NCBI GenBank assembly: GCA_963995505.1
Contig: OZ023197.1
Coordinates: forward strand, 1,037,001 to 1,101,000
Direction: 5' to 3'
From: Hypericum androsaemum
Lineage: Eukaryota; Streptophyta; Magnoliopsida; Malpighiales; Hypericaceae
Length of the DNA stretch: 64,000 nucleotides
In this document: piece by piece, positions 46,710-58,773 of the stretch
Layout: each line of letters begins with the position of its first letter
Numbering within the stretch: position 1 is the first letter of the stretch
Notes under the pieces: generated by a model
The model's input: only the letters and a program-made list of their open reading frames with translations
Database searches by the model: none
Told to the model about the DNA's origin: nothing
Translations under genes and position numbers: made by a program

Positions 46710-48587
46710 ATGGCCAGAACAGCACTTGATGAGATGTCGGGTACGGGGGCGTTCGTGAGGACAGCTTCGACTTTCCGGGATTTCATTTCCCGGGAGCCCG
46801 GCTCCAAGTTCCCGCCGGAGTCCGGGAGGTACCATCTCTACGTGTCCTACGCGTGCCCGTGGGCCTCCAGGTGCCTTGCCTACTTGCAGATCAAGGGCCT
46901 CCAAAAGGCCATCACTTTCTCGGTAACCATCCGATTCTGTCTTCTGGGTTCGCCTTGGATTTTGGCGTTTGTGGCTGTTCTTGAACCTTTTTAGAGTTTT
47001 TGAAGTTTTATGGGCTCTTGTCTCTGCTTTTCTTTTGGGGTTCCCTGGTACTTAACGGAACTCCTGTTTTAGTAATAACATATTTCCGTCCTTCAAGTCC
47101 GCTAGGGACCTGAGAATTGCATTTAAGCAAACTTGGAGGAAAATGCTCCCGAAATAAGTATGACTTGGGATATCCGACTGGTCGGATTTTGACAATTTTA
47201 TTGTGTTTTCGGTGCGACATATTGTCACTTGGTACGTTCGGGTCCATGGGAAATCAGAATTTATTCCAATAGCATCATATGGTTTTGCATTAGTGTGTCG
47301 CCATTGATAAGGTATAATTTGATTTTTTGATCCCACAGAATTTCAGATTGGTCTAATGATTAAATTCCTTTCTTGTTCGTTCAGGCGACAAAGCCAATAT
47401 GGGCAAGAACCAAAGAGACTGATGACCATACGGGGTGGATATTCGCTGCAACAGAGGAGGAGGAACCAGGAGCCGAGCCTGACTCTTTGAATGGGGCTAA
47501 AACCATAAGAGAACTCTATGATCTCGCCAGTTCGAACTATGCCGGGAAGTACACAGTTCCGGTGAGTGTTCTCTTCTGCCTCGTACGGATGGGATCGCCG
47601 TCGAATTTGTAGCTACTTTCATACTCATAGACCAGGCTGCTTTCTTGTTCTTGTTTGGTTTGGTGGTAGGTGCTATGGGATAAGAAGCTGAAGACCATTG
47701 TTAATAACGAGAGCGCGGAGATCATCCGCATGTTTAATACAGAATTCAATGAAGTGGCTGAAAATCCTGCTCTGGACCTCTATCCTGCTCACTTGAGAAC
47801 TCTAATTGATGAAACTAATGAATGGATCTACAATGGAATAAACAACGGTGTTTATAGATGCGGATTTGCGAGGAAGCAAGAGCCTTACGAGGAGGTAAGT
47901 TATCACCATTCATCATTTGAAAGCATCCGAGATGGATAGCTAAAGTTCTCTGTCGATTGTTGATGCTTCTCTGCAGGCCACAAAAGAGCTGTATGAATCT
48001 CTGGACAGATGTGAAGAGATACTAAGCAAGCAGCGGTATATATGCGGGAACACACTGACCGAAGCTGATATCCGATTGTTTGTCACCTTAATTAGATTTG
48101 ATGAGGTACTGTCATTCACCTGATCATAATCTTTTTCATTAGAGGTGCACAAAATTTGAACTGATTAGAACAATTCTGCAACCTTGTATTTTGTCTGGCT
48201 TCACAATCAAGTTTAGATTGGCATGAGAAATCAAACCTCTTAGTCTTCTAGTTCAAGCATCCTTGCATTGGCTTTAGCTCCTGAATAAGCACAGCCAGGG
48301 CAACCGTTTTCGTTAAAACAGATCCGATTCCGGTACTCTTTTGTGAAATGCAGGTGTATGCAGTTCACTTCAAGTGCAACAAGAAGCTGCTGAGGGAATA
48401 CCCGAATCTGTTCAACCACACCAAAGACGTCTACCAGATCCCGGGCATGAGCAGCTCGGTGAACATGTCGCACATCAAGCGCCACTACTATGGTAGCCAT
48501 CCTTTCATCAACCCCTCCGGAGTTGTTCCTCTCGGTCCGGACATCGACTACTCCACACCCCATGACAGGGACAGATTCTCCAAGTAG
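46710..48587 (+). CDS. Glutathionyl-hydroquinone reductase (xi-class GST)
   Basis: Five exons (46710-46922, 47385-47561, 47670-47894, 47977-48105, 48354-48587), all in phase 0 with GT-AG introns, give 325 residues. The CPWA motif with catalytic Cys49 ([11 protein letters not shown]) is the mark of xi-class transferases, which reduce glutathionyl-hydroquinones to hydroquinone and glutathione-disulfide forms. The thioredoxin fold spans about residues 40-200 ([16 protein letters not shown]), and the C-terminal alpha domain follows ([20 protein letters not shown]). Cytosolic or plastid location is not clear; there is no obvious transit peptide. The last exon is duplicated as a broken copy 1 kb downstream. 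Confidence 0.93.
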
Positions 48588-49561
48588 ACAGCCCACCTGC
48601 AGAGGAATGCTTGTCTGTGTAGTGTCAACTCAGATGAACTTTTAAGAACAGAATAAAAGAGTACACATCAAGCATTAAAAATCAAATGCTATACGCAGAG
48701 GAATGTTTGTTTGTATAGACTCAACTAAGTAAACTCAAATGCTAGCTTCCGTGTAATCTATAGGCTATGTACTATCGTCGGGGCAGTGAAATCCGGATAT
48801 CAGGTCAAACCAAAAATATTGACTATGTACCATAAAAGATAATTAGAAAAAATTGCTTCTGTTGTTTGAAAGTTTATCATCAACTTGTACATGCAACAAT
48901 TCATCTTTTTTTCCTTCACTTTAACCCTATTCAGAGTCGAACTCGAGTCTTATTTTAGAAGGCGGTTGCTCTCCAATTGCACGAGTCTTGAAACGAAGTA
49001 TTGTCGCCGACTTAGATTGTAACAATTTTGCATGTAGCCCATTGATGTAAATTAGCAAAACAGATGATAGATTTTTAGGGGATTTTCTAAACTTTTATCT
49101 CAATTAAAACGCTAGTTAAATCAGTAAGACGCCAAATAACATTTATGCGATTCTACTTATTTACAACTTCAAGCAAAGTTGAGTGAAGGTGCCCAAGCAA
49201 GTTTGTTAGCTTCTATGATTAAAGTGCTCTCTTTGAACCAGATGGAACTTGCCCCACGATATAGGCGTAAGAATGAATTGACTGAAGTTCGGGTTACACT
49301 TAAAAAAAAAAATGCTCTACTATATGGCTGGCCTTGTTGCTCCTCTACTGACAGTGCTTGAGCCCTTCCAGATCCTGCACTGATGCATTGTACAGCTTGT
49401 AGTCATTCTGCTCATATAACCGCGACAATTCAGCCATCTTCGTCTCAACCCGTAGCATTGTGATTATAAACTATCGAACTTGAACTCTTCGAGTTCAGAC
49501 TGGTGCAGCTATCTTCGTCGAACGATGTCTCTCGGAATCCACACCCCGACCGATCCTATCC
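48588..49561. other. 3' UTR and intergenic DNA
   Basis: The first 150 bp is likely 3' UTR. On the minus strand around 48938-49000 there is a tRNA-like block (CAATTGGAGAGC and GAGTTCGACTC) that could be a SINE head. No gene otherwise. Confidence 0.45.
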
Positions 49562-49830
49562 GGACAGGCTCTTGTGAAATGCAGGTGTGTGCAGTGCTCT
49601 TCAAATGCAATGCAACAAGAGGCCGCTGAGGGAGTACCCGAATCTGTTCGGATATCGACATCACCACAGCCGACGATACATACCAGATCCCAGGCGCGAG
49701 CAGCTCGGTGAACATGTCACACATCAACCAACCCCTCCGGAGTCGCCCTCCTCGGTCCGGATATCGACATCACCACGGCCGGTAACAGGGACGGGTTCTC
49801 CAAGTAGACACCTACCTGCAGAGGATTGAT
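49562..49830 (+). pseudogene. Broken duplicate of the last GHR exon
   Basis: Matches the intron end, last exon and 3' flank of the upstream gene (48342-48615): gaaatgcaggtgt, agggagtacccgaatctgtt, gcgagcagctcggtgaacatg, tctccaagtagaca and cctgcagagga. A substituted segment (ggatatcgacatcaccac) appears twice, once replacing the exon's 'caaccacaccaaag' and once near the end. The frame is broken and there are no upstream exons, so it is not a gene. Confidence 0.9.
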
Positions 49831-49996
49831 TGAACAGCTCGTAACCACATAGATCAGCTATTGCCTTAAGTCTCGAGTTCAAGTCTTACGAATACGAAAA
49901 CACCAGCTACAATGTCGCGATTTTATACAGCTAAAAGTCGACTTTAGTACCACCATGTTGTTTGGCGAACGTGGACCGTCCGATCGGGATCGGGGT

Positions 49997-50347
49997 TCAG
50001 GACGGAGGGGGGAGCTGGAGGGCGGAGAGGCAGAAGGAGAGGGAGGATTGGGCCTGGAGGCACTGGGCCCGCTTGAGGTGGGTCCCGCCGCTGGCGCAGA
50101 GGGACCGAACGGCCTCCCACTCCTCAGGGCAGGCCCCCGCCACCATGCACTCTCCTAGCGCCCTGCTCAGGTGCCTGCACCCCGCCGTCGACGACCGGCC
50201 GCCCACTCGGCCGCCTCCCAGCCGCCTCTCGCACGCGCACAGCGCCTCGTGCAGCCTCGTGCACCTCTCCTCCGGCCTCGATCCTGCCTTTACCGCCGAT
50301 GAGGACGACGGCGACGACTCCTCTGCCGCCGATCGTGGGCCCCGCAT
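49997..50347 (-). CDS. Small CX9C-motif (CHCH-like) protein
   Basis: A 116-residue, single-exon frame. It has nine cysteines, with CX9C pairs C29-C39, C57-C67 and C96-C106 and a CX10C pair C73-C84. The ordered pattern (CTRLHEALCAC ... CRHLSRALGEC ... CPEEWEAVRSLC ... CLQAQSSLSFC) is the helix-hairpin pattern of disulfide-folded proteins of the mitochondrial intermembrane space. I chose Met 50347 because the extension to 50413 is unlike the rest; the longer start is possible. Function unknown. A Mutator-like element is inserted only 73 bp upstream of this start, so its promoter may be displaced. Confidence 0.65.
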   Translation of the reverse strand: MRGPRSAAEESSPSSSSAVKAGSRPEERCTRLHEALCACERRLGGGRVGGRSSTAGCRHLSRALGECMVAGACPEEWEAVRSLCASGGTHLKRAQCLQAQSSLSFCLSALQLPPPS

Positions 50348-50428
50348 GGTGGAGAAGTTGAATTGTCGGGGAAGGGACCTTTCCCTAAATATCGTAGAAA
50401 AATTGACGGACATGTACGATTTAATCTT

Positions 50429-51324
50429 GGGATAATTACACTAAGATCTCCGATATTTGAGCAAACCCTGTTTAGTCCTTACTATTTTCAATAACTTTTT
50501 TTGTTCTTTCTAATTTGAAATAATGCTCTCGCTGATGTTAACGGTCAACACAATTTTTTTATGACCTTTATACCCTTCCACCGTACATAGAAATCCAGGG
50601 AAGGTTAGTGGAGTTGGTCTTCAAACCCAGCATTCCTCAAACGCAGCAATTGTTCATCTTTAGAATGGCTCGCAGCAGAAGACTAGCAAACCCAACAACT
50701 TGAACAACCCCAGATTTTCGACGACACCCAAGAAAGGCATCGGCGAATCACCCTATGGGTTGAACTGGGTTTAATTAATTTCGAAAAAAGAAACAAAAAA
50801 GTATAAAAACTAATCATCGGCGAGAAAATAATCATCCACGAACAAGAAAAGCAACGGAGCCGGTGATTATGAGACGAGACCTACGGCGAGACCCTGCCTT
50901 CCGCTCCCACCGACGGCGGCGGGCTAGGGGTTGCAGGTGGAGTCGCCCGACGATGCTCTCCTTGGCCGGTCTTAACTTTTGATTTTTGATTTGTCATTTT
51001 GCTTGGACAGTTGATAAAGTTGAGCCTTTGTGTCCGATTCGATCTGCTAGATAGTACTTAGAATTGGGTTTTGATTTGAAAAATCATTTTGTAAAGTTTG
51101 GTACTTTGGGTTTAGGGGATGACTCTTTGTAGGGAGGTAGGGGATGACCAATTTTTTTTAAGGGTATAATAGTCATAAAAAATTTATTTCCACCACTAAC
51201 ATTAGCGGTGGATTCGCCAGGGGACCTGAGAAGGTGCATTTTTGCAAGGTAGGAGGACCCATAAAAGTTATTATAAAAAAAAGAAGGTTTACTCAAACAT
51301 CAACAACCTTAGAGTAATTATCTC
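50429..51324. mobile_element. Mutator-like non-autonomous element 2
   Basis: 896 bp with terminal inverted repeats of about 45 bp (left GGGATAATTACACTAAGATC, right end in reverse GAGATAATTACTCTAAGGTT, both continuing TATTTGAGCAAACC-like). Perfect 9-bp duplication TTTAATCTT (50420-50428 and 51325-51333). No transposase. Interior has GC-rich stretches with no recognised protein. Confidence 0.88.
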
Positions 51325-51333
51325 TTTAATCTT

Positions 51334-52379
51334 CAATAGACATTTTGGAGTTAAAAAATTGATTTTCCCTTGCAGGAATGAGATTTTAATAATTTTTTAC
51401 GTAAGACGAGCGTAACCAATTAGTTTTATCCATCTCGAAATTTGTTTTTCTTTTTCCAAATCTTGCCAATTGATATCGTAAAAAGTACCTTTTTTGCTTA
51501 TTATAAGTGAAATTTTTATTAATAATTCTAAGCCAAATATGTACATAAAGTTAATTTATCCGTGATGAAATCATCTCTATAATAACACCCATAACAATCA
51601 AGTTCACGCTTTAGTAGAAATTTTTTCGAGTTTTGAAAAAATTAAATATTTGTGAGGACAATTTTTAACGTTCAAATCACTTATAGAGCAGCAAATTTAG
51701 ATGCACTGCATTCACTTTACGGTGCATTCATTTAAGAAATATTTCAACTAAGTTTGAATGCAATTATACTCACTTAATTTGCAAATATTCAGCAAACTTA
51801 TTTCCGGATCATATATATATAGGACCACATACTCTAGTATTTATTACTGCATGATAATGTGAACACTGAGGATATTTTTGACATTACCGCACTACATTGT
51901 GTAAATACTCGCTACATGGTATCACTACTTGCAACATAGTACCGCTACTCGCAACATAGTACTGCTACTCGTATTTTGAAGAATGTTTGCACGTAATCTC
52001 TGATATAACTAATTTGCTCTTGTAGTGCGTGATCTATTTTTGTGTTTGCCGTTTGTTGTTGCTAAATTTATTCCGGACCTAATCCACACCCTAGCCAAGG
52101 GTAGCCATATCTAATTGATTTCTTTCTAGTCTCTCCTGTATTAATTTTATTATTCCATTGCTCTTGTACGTAATATAATCTTCGTCTAAATAAGTTTTGG
52201 AAGATCATTGTCGGTGCCCATCAAAATGCCAACAACCCACCACCCATTTCCTTTCCACCCATATTTGGTCTTTTTTTTTCTGTTTCAAAAAAATATTTGG
52301 TCTTTTTCTCTAGTCAAGAGAAGAAAGAAAAGAAACAAGGAAATTTTACTTTAGGATATGTCGTTTGTTTGTCTCTTGA
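51334..52379. other. No gene recognised; short minisatellite
   Basis: AT-rich. At about 51907-51972 there are three imperfect units of about 22 bp (gcaacatagtaccgctactc). Confidence 0.5.
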
Positions 52380-52382
52380 TTA

Positions 52383-53358
52383 AGAGACTGTTTGTTGAAA
52401 AAGATTGAAATAGTAGATGGAAGATTTGGAGTAGAATAGGAGTAGATTAGCAATCTACTTGTTTGATAAAGTGAGTAAATTAAAATCCACTAGTAGATTA
52501 GGAGTAGTTTTGGTTGGTTATTTTTTTAAATAATTAATTAATTTTTTGACTAATATATATTTTATTTAAGATGCTAACTACCGAGGAAGGCTCATTATTT
52601 ATTTTGCTTATGAATTATTATAAAACTTAAAGATTCTATGTAACTAAAAAAATTTAAGAGATTTTCATTTTGTAAATTTTCTATTAAACTTAAAGATTCT
52701 TTTAATTTTAAGAGATTTTTTTTAACTACTGTATATTTTATTTTGCTTGATAATTATTTGAAAAATTAAAGATTCTATTTAACAAACAAATATTAAAAGA
52801 TATCTTTTAAACTACTATTTCAAATCCAATTTTTTATATAAATATTTTAAATTAGATTAAGTTGAGATTTTTTTCATTCTTAAAATTATTCTTTCCTTTA
52901 CTATATAAATACTAATAGATTAATTTGATGTAATCGTAAGAATTAGAATAAATGATCATTCAATGTTGTTTTAAAATATTGTAATAAATATTAATTTATC
53001 TACTTTGATGAATGATATGGTCTTGTTATTCTTATTCTAGTTTCGTGAATCTTTACTAAGTAATTATTTAATATATGTTTAATTTTATTTTCATGATGTT
53101 AATTATATTATATTTATATAAAAATTAAAATTAAATATAATTAAGTTTATCTTAATTTATTAGTATTTAAGTTAATTAAATAATATAGATTGTTTTATTT
53201 AAGTTTAACCAAACATGTATAATGTAATAAATTCAATATGTAATTTGCTAGTTGATTTTACCAAACAGTTTGTCCAATATGCTATCTGCTAAAATAAATC
53301 TGATATCTGCTATTAGTTTTCTGCTATCTGCTCCGAATCTGTTTCGCCAAATAGGGCC
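52383..53358. mobile_element. Possible DNA-transposon relic (PIF/Harbinger-like)
   Basis: The left end (AGAGACTGTTTGTTGAAAAA) and the right end in reverse (GGCCCTATTTGGCGAAACAG) are weak inverted repeats. TTA lies on both sides (52380-52382 and 53359-53361), the target of Harbinger elements. The interior is very AT-rich and has no coding capacity. Confidence 0.4.
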
Positions 53359-53361
53359 TTA

Positions 53362-55700
53362 TCTGACCCACTTATCATATCAGCGCAAACGTGGTCATAC
53401 ACATGGATACAATTTATAATAGTTAAGAATTTGTCACTGAACATATAAATTCGAAAAATTTATCTCACCAAATATATCAATTGTGGAAATCTATGTCCAA
53501 AAAAGAAAAAAATGCACATATTAAAAATAACAAATTACAAAATACTAAAATGTACTTTTTCTTTTAGGAAATTAAATTATCGAGGGTTCTTCTGGTCGTG
53601 GTGGATCCCATAATAAATAATTGCGAGCACACAAGTTAACCCCAAATAATTGCATCTGTTGAAATTTCATGGAGGCAGGGCCATTTTCTAAGCAGATTTT
53701 TTTGTATGGATTCTAGTGATCTTCTCTCTCTCTCCATGATCGCAATCTCATCGTCGGCCCAGGAAATCAATCGACCCAAATAAGATACAGACGTTACGTG
53801 TACGACAATAAATAGGACGAATCCAATTTGCTGAATTGCTGGGATTAAATTAGTACCCACTCACCGGTTTGTCGTGGTGTATGGGTACATATGCCGTCTC
53901 TTTGTACGATAGTTTTAAAAAATGCGGTCCAATTGGCCAGACTGCAAATCGGGCATTAGAATAGTCCATTTTTAGGGGTAAAAATGGATTCCGGTCAAAC
54001 CACCCAAAATCTGGTCGAATTGGGTGGTTTGTACTGATTTTTGACTGGAACCACTCGGTCTAACCAAATTTTATCCAAATCAGCAAAAAAATTAAACAAA
54101 AAAGTCGTATTGTATGCTCGATTTCTCTTAATCAACAAAGAAAAATGGACTTTATATGTTATAAATTGGTTGCTATTTCTAAAATATGAAATTTGAAACA
54201 TATATTTCGACTATTTGTCTACATATTAATCAAAAAATATTAAAAATTTAATAAAAAAGTGACTGGTCGAACCGGTCGGGTCGGAAAACAGACAAAATCT
54301 GGCCCGTACCAATACCCGTATTTTAAAATAATGGTTTGTACAAGTGCAATTCTTGAGCCGGGTACTCTCGTAAATTAATTCATATTTGAATTGGATACAA
54401 TTTTTGAACGAATACAAAGTATTCTTAGTATTTAAGACTGCAATATTTTTTTAATACTCGAATTTAAAAAAATTTAGTTAAACCAGAACAATTTTATTGT
54501 GAATTTATTTTTCCTTGACTTCGTCCGAGTGATACATAGGCTTTTCATGCTCTGCAAAGCAACATGATTAATTTTTTGATTGGGGTTATGGTTGAAAATA
54601 CCAAAAGGCTGTTACAAAAACTGAGCAAATTCCCGATGTTGCTCTCTTTATAACAATTAACCTCATATATACATTGCAAGGTGTTAGTAACGAAATATTG
54701 CTTTTCTCTTGGTTTAACACTTGTTGCATTCACTCAAAATCGGATTTAACACTTGTTGCATTCACTCAAAATCGGATTAAGCTAAAACAACGTTCTGGTC
54801 AGTTGATCTAACTGTTTAAGAGATTATCGCTTTAAGAATACAACATCGAATTGTGTTGTTCGTACTAAATATACAGTTTTTTTAAAGCAAGGTAAATATT
54901 TCACTTATGCAGTAGTTAGTAAAACCCAGCAATGAGAAGGACATCGCTCCTTTTTAATGAAATTATTTCTTATTCTGAGAAGTACCTATGTAAATGGACA
55001 TGACTAATCGGCCTGCTTAACCTTCTACTTGGTATTTGCCCCAAAAATTTGACATCTACTAAAACGAAAAAATTGACAATGTAACTAATTTAAAATTTGA
55101 TAAGAAGTGTTTGTTAGTACTTATAATCCGACTCATCTCAAACCTAAATTAGTTGGTCAAAATTTTTTAAAAATAAAATTTGACATTTTTTCCGTTGCCT
55201 AATAGGTTGTGAAACAATCATATATGTACCATCTCTTATTCAAGCATCATAGTGGAAGACACACATTATCTTTGCACACAATTTATTGCCTTATCTTGAT
55301 TTAATATGTTGAATTGGAAGGAGAGAGAACGTGGCGTGAGTGACAAAAGGTGAAGATGATGTTTGTAGAAGGCTAGAAACTAGTGAGGTAATATTTTTTA
55401 TCGCGATTTTTTTCCACGGATTCTATTACATTAGAATTTTAATGAGGTCATTAGTATTTCAAGAAGAAGAAGTTCTTTACTATTTATAATATAAATATAA
55501 ATATTACTATTAATAAAAGTTCAGTTAGAAAAAAACAAAAGGTTAGAGAGAGTTATTAACTTCTAGAAGCGCACCATGCCAAGAAAAATAATGGGTTTCT
55601 TCAAAAAAGAAAAGAAAAATAATGGAAGCAGCTCACGCCAAGAAAGAAAATGGAGCCGCAACAAAAGAAGGTCTTATCCATCTTCCTCTTGAAACATATT
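53362..55700. other. No gene recognised (2.3 kb); one tandem repeat
   Basis: AT-rich. Contains a 32-bp tandem duplication (54713-54744 and 54745-54776; unit starts TTTAACACTTGTTGCATTCA). Open frames on both strands look like chance. Confidence 0.5.
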
Positions 55701-55719
55701 TTATTTAAATTGATATTAG

Positions 55720-56240
55720 GTTAATTACTGGATTTAGTCGGTGCTGTCCCGTTCGAGTTATCGTGACCGAAAGTCCACGAAAAAATTGCAGCCCTCCTGA
55801 AGTTTCCTCCTCGGAAAGTAAAAATTAGGTCGTCGAAGAGTGCATCGACGGAGCTTAGCCTTAGCTCGCTCATTGTTGAATGGGGGTGCAAGACGATGCT
55901 ATTCGCGAGGCTCTTTCGGCTGAGGCGTGGCATCTCGCGATTGCCTGGGGCTTATCATGGGAGGAAGACACCTCCAAAATCCTCCAAACGATCAAGGATG
56001 CTGCTTGTGGGCCAAATCATTTTTGAAGATTTGACCCCCTGTAATTCGGGTATTTTGTATGACAACTAGGATAGACTTGCCCAGAATTTGGTGTATTTTT
56101 GGTGTGTACTCAGATAGCACTTATCAATATGGTACGTATTGATCCACGCTATCTAGTACGTGAGATGTGGTACTTTTGGTACCCTTGATGCACTCATATT
56201 TGGGAGGCTCTTTTGAATAATACAACACTTTACTTATTAA
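55720..56240 (+). mobile_element. Possible LINE 3' remnant
   Basis: A short frame (about 55880-56025) reading ALSAEAWHLAIAWGLSWEED and then T-rich sequence ending 'ttgaataatacaacacttta' followed by an A-rich run. It resembles the end of a plant LINE but is too short to be sure. Confidence 0.3.
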
Positions 56241-56649
56241 AAAATAATTAAATAATACTACACAAGTCCTTCATGAGACATTTATGCTAGTGAGGAAAAA
56301 TAAATGCATCTTCCTATGTTAGTTTAAATTTGCTAAATGAAAGCTATTGAGACTTGACTTAAATAACTAAAGAGCTGAAGATTTTAGGTTATATTTGAAA
56401 TTAATACTCAAACCTTGGAAACATCAAAATAGCCAAAGCCTCAAAATCTATACACACTCAAATGTATATAGTCCATACAAAAAATTTACAATGATCCTTC
56501 CACAAGTATGATTTTAAATATTTAATTATTAGAACTTTACTAATTTTATCTACATGGTTTACTTTCTTAATTTTTTTCGAGGATAGATACAACTTAAATT
56601 CAAATGAGGAGAAGTGGATCAGATTTGTGTAGAGGGTGCCTCCAGCTCA

Positions 56650-58345
56650 GTTCTGGTTAATAGTTCTCCTACCAATATGTTCAAAATGGCTAGAAGGGGA
56701 GCCTTATGTCGCTGGGAGGTAAAACCACCATCATCCGATCGGTTCTCGAAAGTCTGCCAACTTACTTCTTTTCTCTCTACAAGGGTCCGGTCGGTGTTCG
56801 AAAGGCTTTGGTATCCAAAATGTGCAGGTTTTTTTGGTTGGCCGGTATTGAATAGCAAAAGCTGTGTTAGATTTCTTGGGACAACATATCTTTGCCAGTT
56901 GAAAATGGGGGACTGGGCATCTCAAGGCCTGACTACAAGAATGAAGCTCTTCTCTCAAAATAGATTTTTTGTTACTACTCGAATCAGGATATGCTCTGGG
57001 AAAAGATCATCAACTGGATTCATGACTTTAGGCGCAATCCCAACTTGCCTTTTCCTATCTCCAAAATTCCTTTTCATAATCGCAAAACTGGAGTTTGGGA
57101 GTCCATTATCAAGCTCTCTCTGAGCAGCGGCCTTATCCCTGGCATTCTAATGAGCGGGTGCTCCATGTTAATTCGAAATGGTGGGGATACGAGATTTTAG
57201 GAAGATATCTGGGCGTGCGACCAAGCCCTAAAAGATAGGTTCCCTATCTTATACTCGGTGTCCACGCTGAAAGATGAATTGGTTACAAGCTGTGGTTCTT
57301 TTGTGTTTAACACGTGGTCTTGGAGCTTAAGCTGAAGGTGGCATCTCCGAGACTGGGAACAACCTAGCCTCGACGATCTCAACCAGACCATTCAGTTATT
57401 CTCTCCTCGGGATGCCGACCGCGACTCTCTTAGATGGGCCTACGACAGCGCCAAAATTTTTTCAGTCAAAAGTCTTTATCTGTAGGCTTTCGTTAGATTC
57501 AGATTCATGTCGCCTGAGGTCATGTGCAATGAGCGTATTAATCTCATCCCATAAAAGGTTTATTGTTTTCTCTGGCAGGTCTTGCAGGATTAAATTATGA
57601 CCAATGAAAACTTGCTTCGATTAGGAATGCTTTCTTAGCAGATTTTAGGTTGTGTTTTTTTGCTAAGCTTTCTCCCCCGATCTGCCACCTCTTGAGACCG
57701 AGGGTCACCTCTTTGTGGGCTACCCCTTTGCGGACAATGTCTGGAACTACTTCATCAAAATGGCGGGTATCTCTTGGACTTTCGGAGACATCTTGGGTGG
57801 GCTCCTAACAATGTGGACGGGCCTTGTGAAAAATGATGACGCTATCAAGAAGATTTGGTACTCTATTTTTGCGTCCATTATTTGGTGCATTTGGCTTCTC
57901 AGAAACTATGTGATTTTCCAAAGAATCTCCCTGGACTTGGGCGCTCTCACTGCGGGCATTCTTAGGAACGCTATTGAATGGAAAAATTGGGCAGGTTCAA
58001 GAGACATCTTTTGCAGACAAGATCTTCTCATGGTGCTTCAGAACATAATGGCGTAGGCTTTTAGGTCTGGCGGGCCTCTTCTTCATCCCGGTGGGCTTTG
58101 GCCCTTTTTGGGAGGTGTTTTGTAGATAGACGGTTTTGCCTAGCAATTATATTTTGTCTAATTTTTTGGCAAATCCCTCTTGTTTAGGCTTTGTCTTAGT
58201 CATGGTTGACCTCTCTCCCGTTACCTTTTGCGATGGGTGGTATATAGTTTGGGGTGTTCTCTCCGTCTTTTGTGTGAAAGTTTTTACCCTGTGCATTTTT
58301 GTACATAACTCCATGATTAATATATCTCTACCTTTTCAAAAAGAA
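56650..58345 (+). mobile_element. Dead LINE (L1-type), C-terminal RT to 3' end
   Basis: Translated pieces in shifting frames read as the end of a LINE reverse transcriptase (around 56720: TIIRSVLESLPTYFFSLYKG, then FFWLAG) and a zf-RVT domain (57410-58056: FSPRDADRDSLRWAYDSAKI, then VWNYFIKMAGISWTFGDILG and FASIIWCIWLLRNYVIFQR). Stops and frameshifts break it in at least four places. A 3' UTR runs to 'atatctctaccttttcaaaaag' at 58345. The 5' part (endonuclease, most of RT) is missing, consistent with 5' truncation. Confidence 0.85.
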
Positions 58346-58559
58346 GAGAGGCGAAGTATTTAAATATATTTTTTTAATGTAACACTTAGTGTTATAAATC
58401 ATTAGGGTCAGACAATAGTAGCTCTTTAAGCTCAAAAGGAAGATTATGGACCAAATTTTCAAGATCAAAAGGAAAAAAATAGCTTTAGTTATCCAATCTA
58501 TTACCCTATTAACAATTCTAGGTATATATACAAATTTACACAAAAGTAAACTCAAAAGA

Positions 58560-58773
58560 GTAGATTGGATCTTAAGGCCTTGTCCTCTATAACCCATCCC
58601 ATTTGTTTGCCCGTAAATTTGGTGACAAAATCCACCGCATTCAAGCAGTCTGATTCAATGATGGACACGCAGGAAGTAAAGTGCTTCTTTATAAGAGAAA
58701 CAACATTATCAATAGTTTCAAGCTCAGCCTCAGATGAAGAGCAAATACAAATACAAAAACAAATACTTCTCAA
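58560..58773 (-). pseudogene. RNase H-like domain fragment of a LINE
   Basis: A minus-strand frame reading SSEAELETIDNVVSLIKKHF then SIIESDCLNAVDFV and WVIEDKALRSN. This is the RVT_3-type RNase H domain found in plant LINEs and related proteins (pattern 'AEA.A...GL ... ESDS..V'). It lies just downstream of the LINE on the opposite strand, so it comes from another insertion. Confidence 0.6.

Noticed and set aside
49962..50435. Plus-strand 157-codon frame opposite the CX9C protein
   Set aside because: No conserved motif, whereas the minus-strand frame has regularly spaced cysteines.
53890..54330. Repeated ggtcgaa/ccggtc phrases suggesting an element
   Set aside because: Phrases are short and irregular and no ends could be defined.
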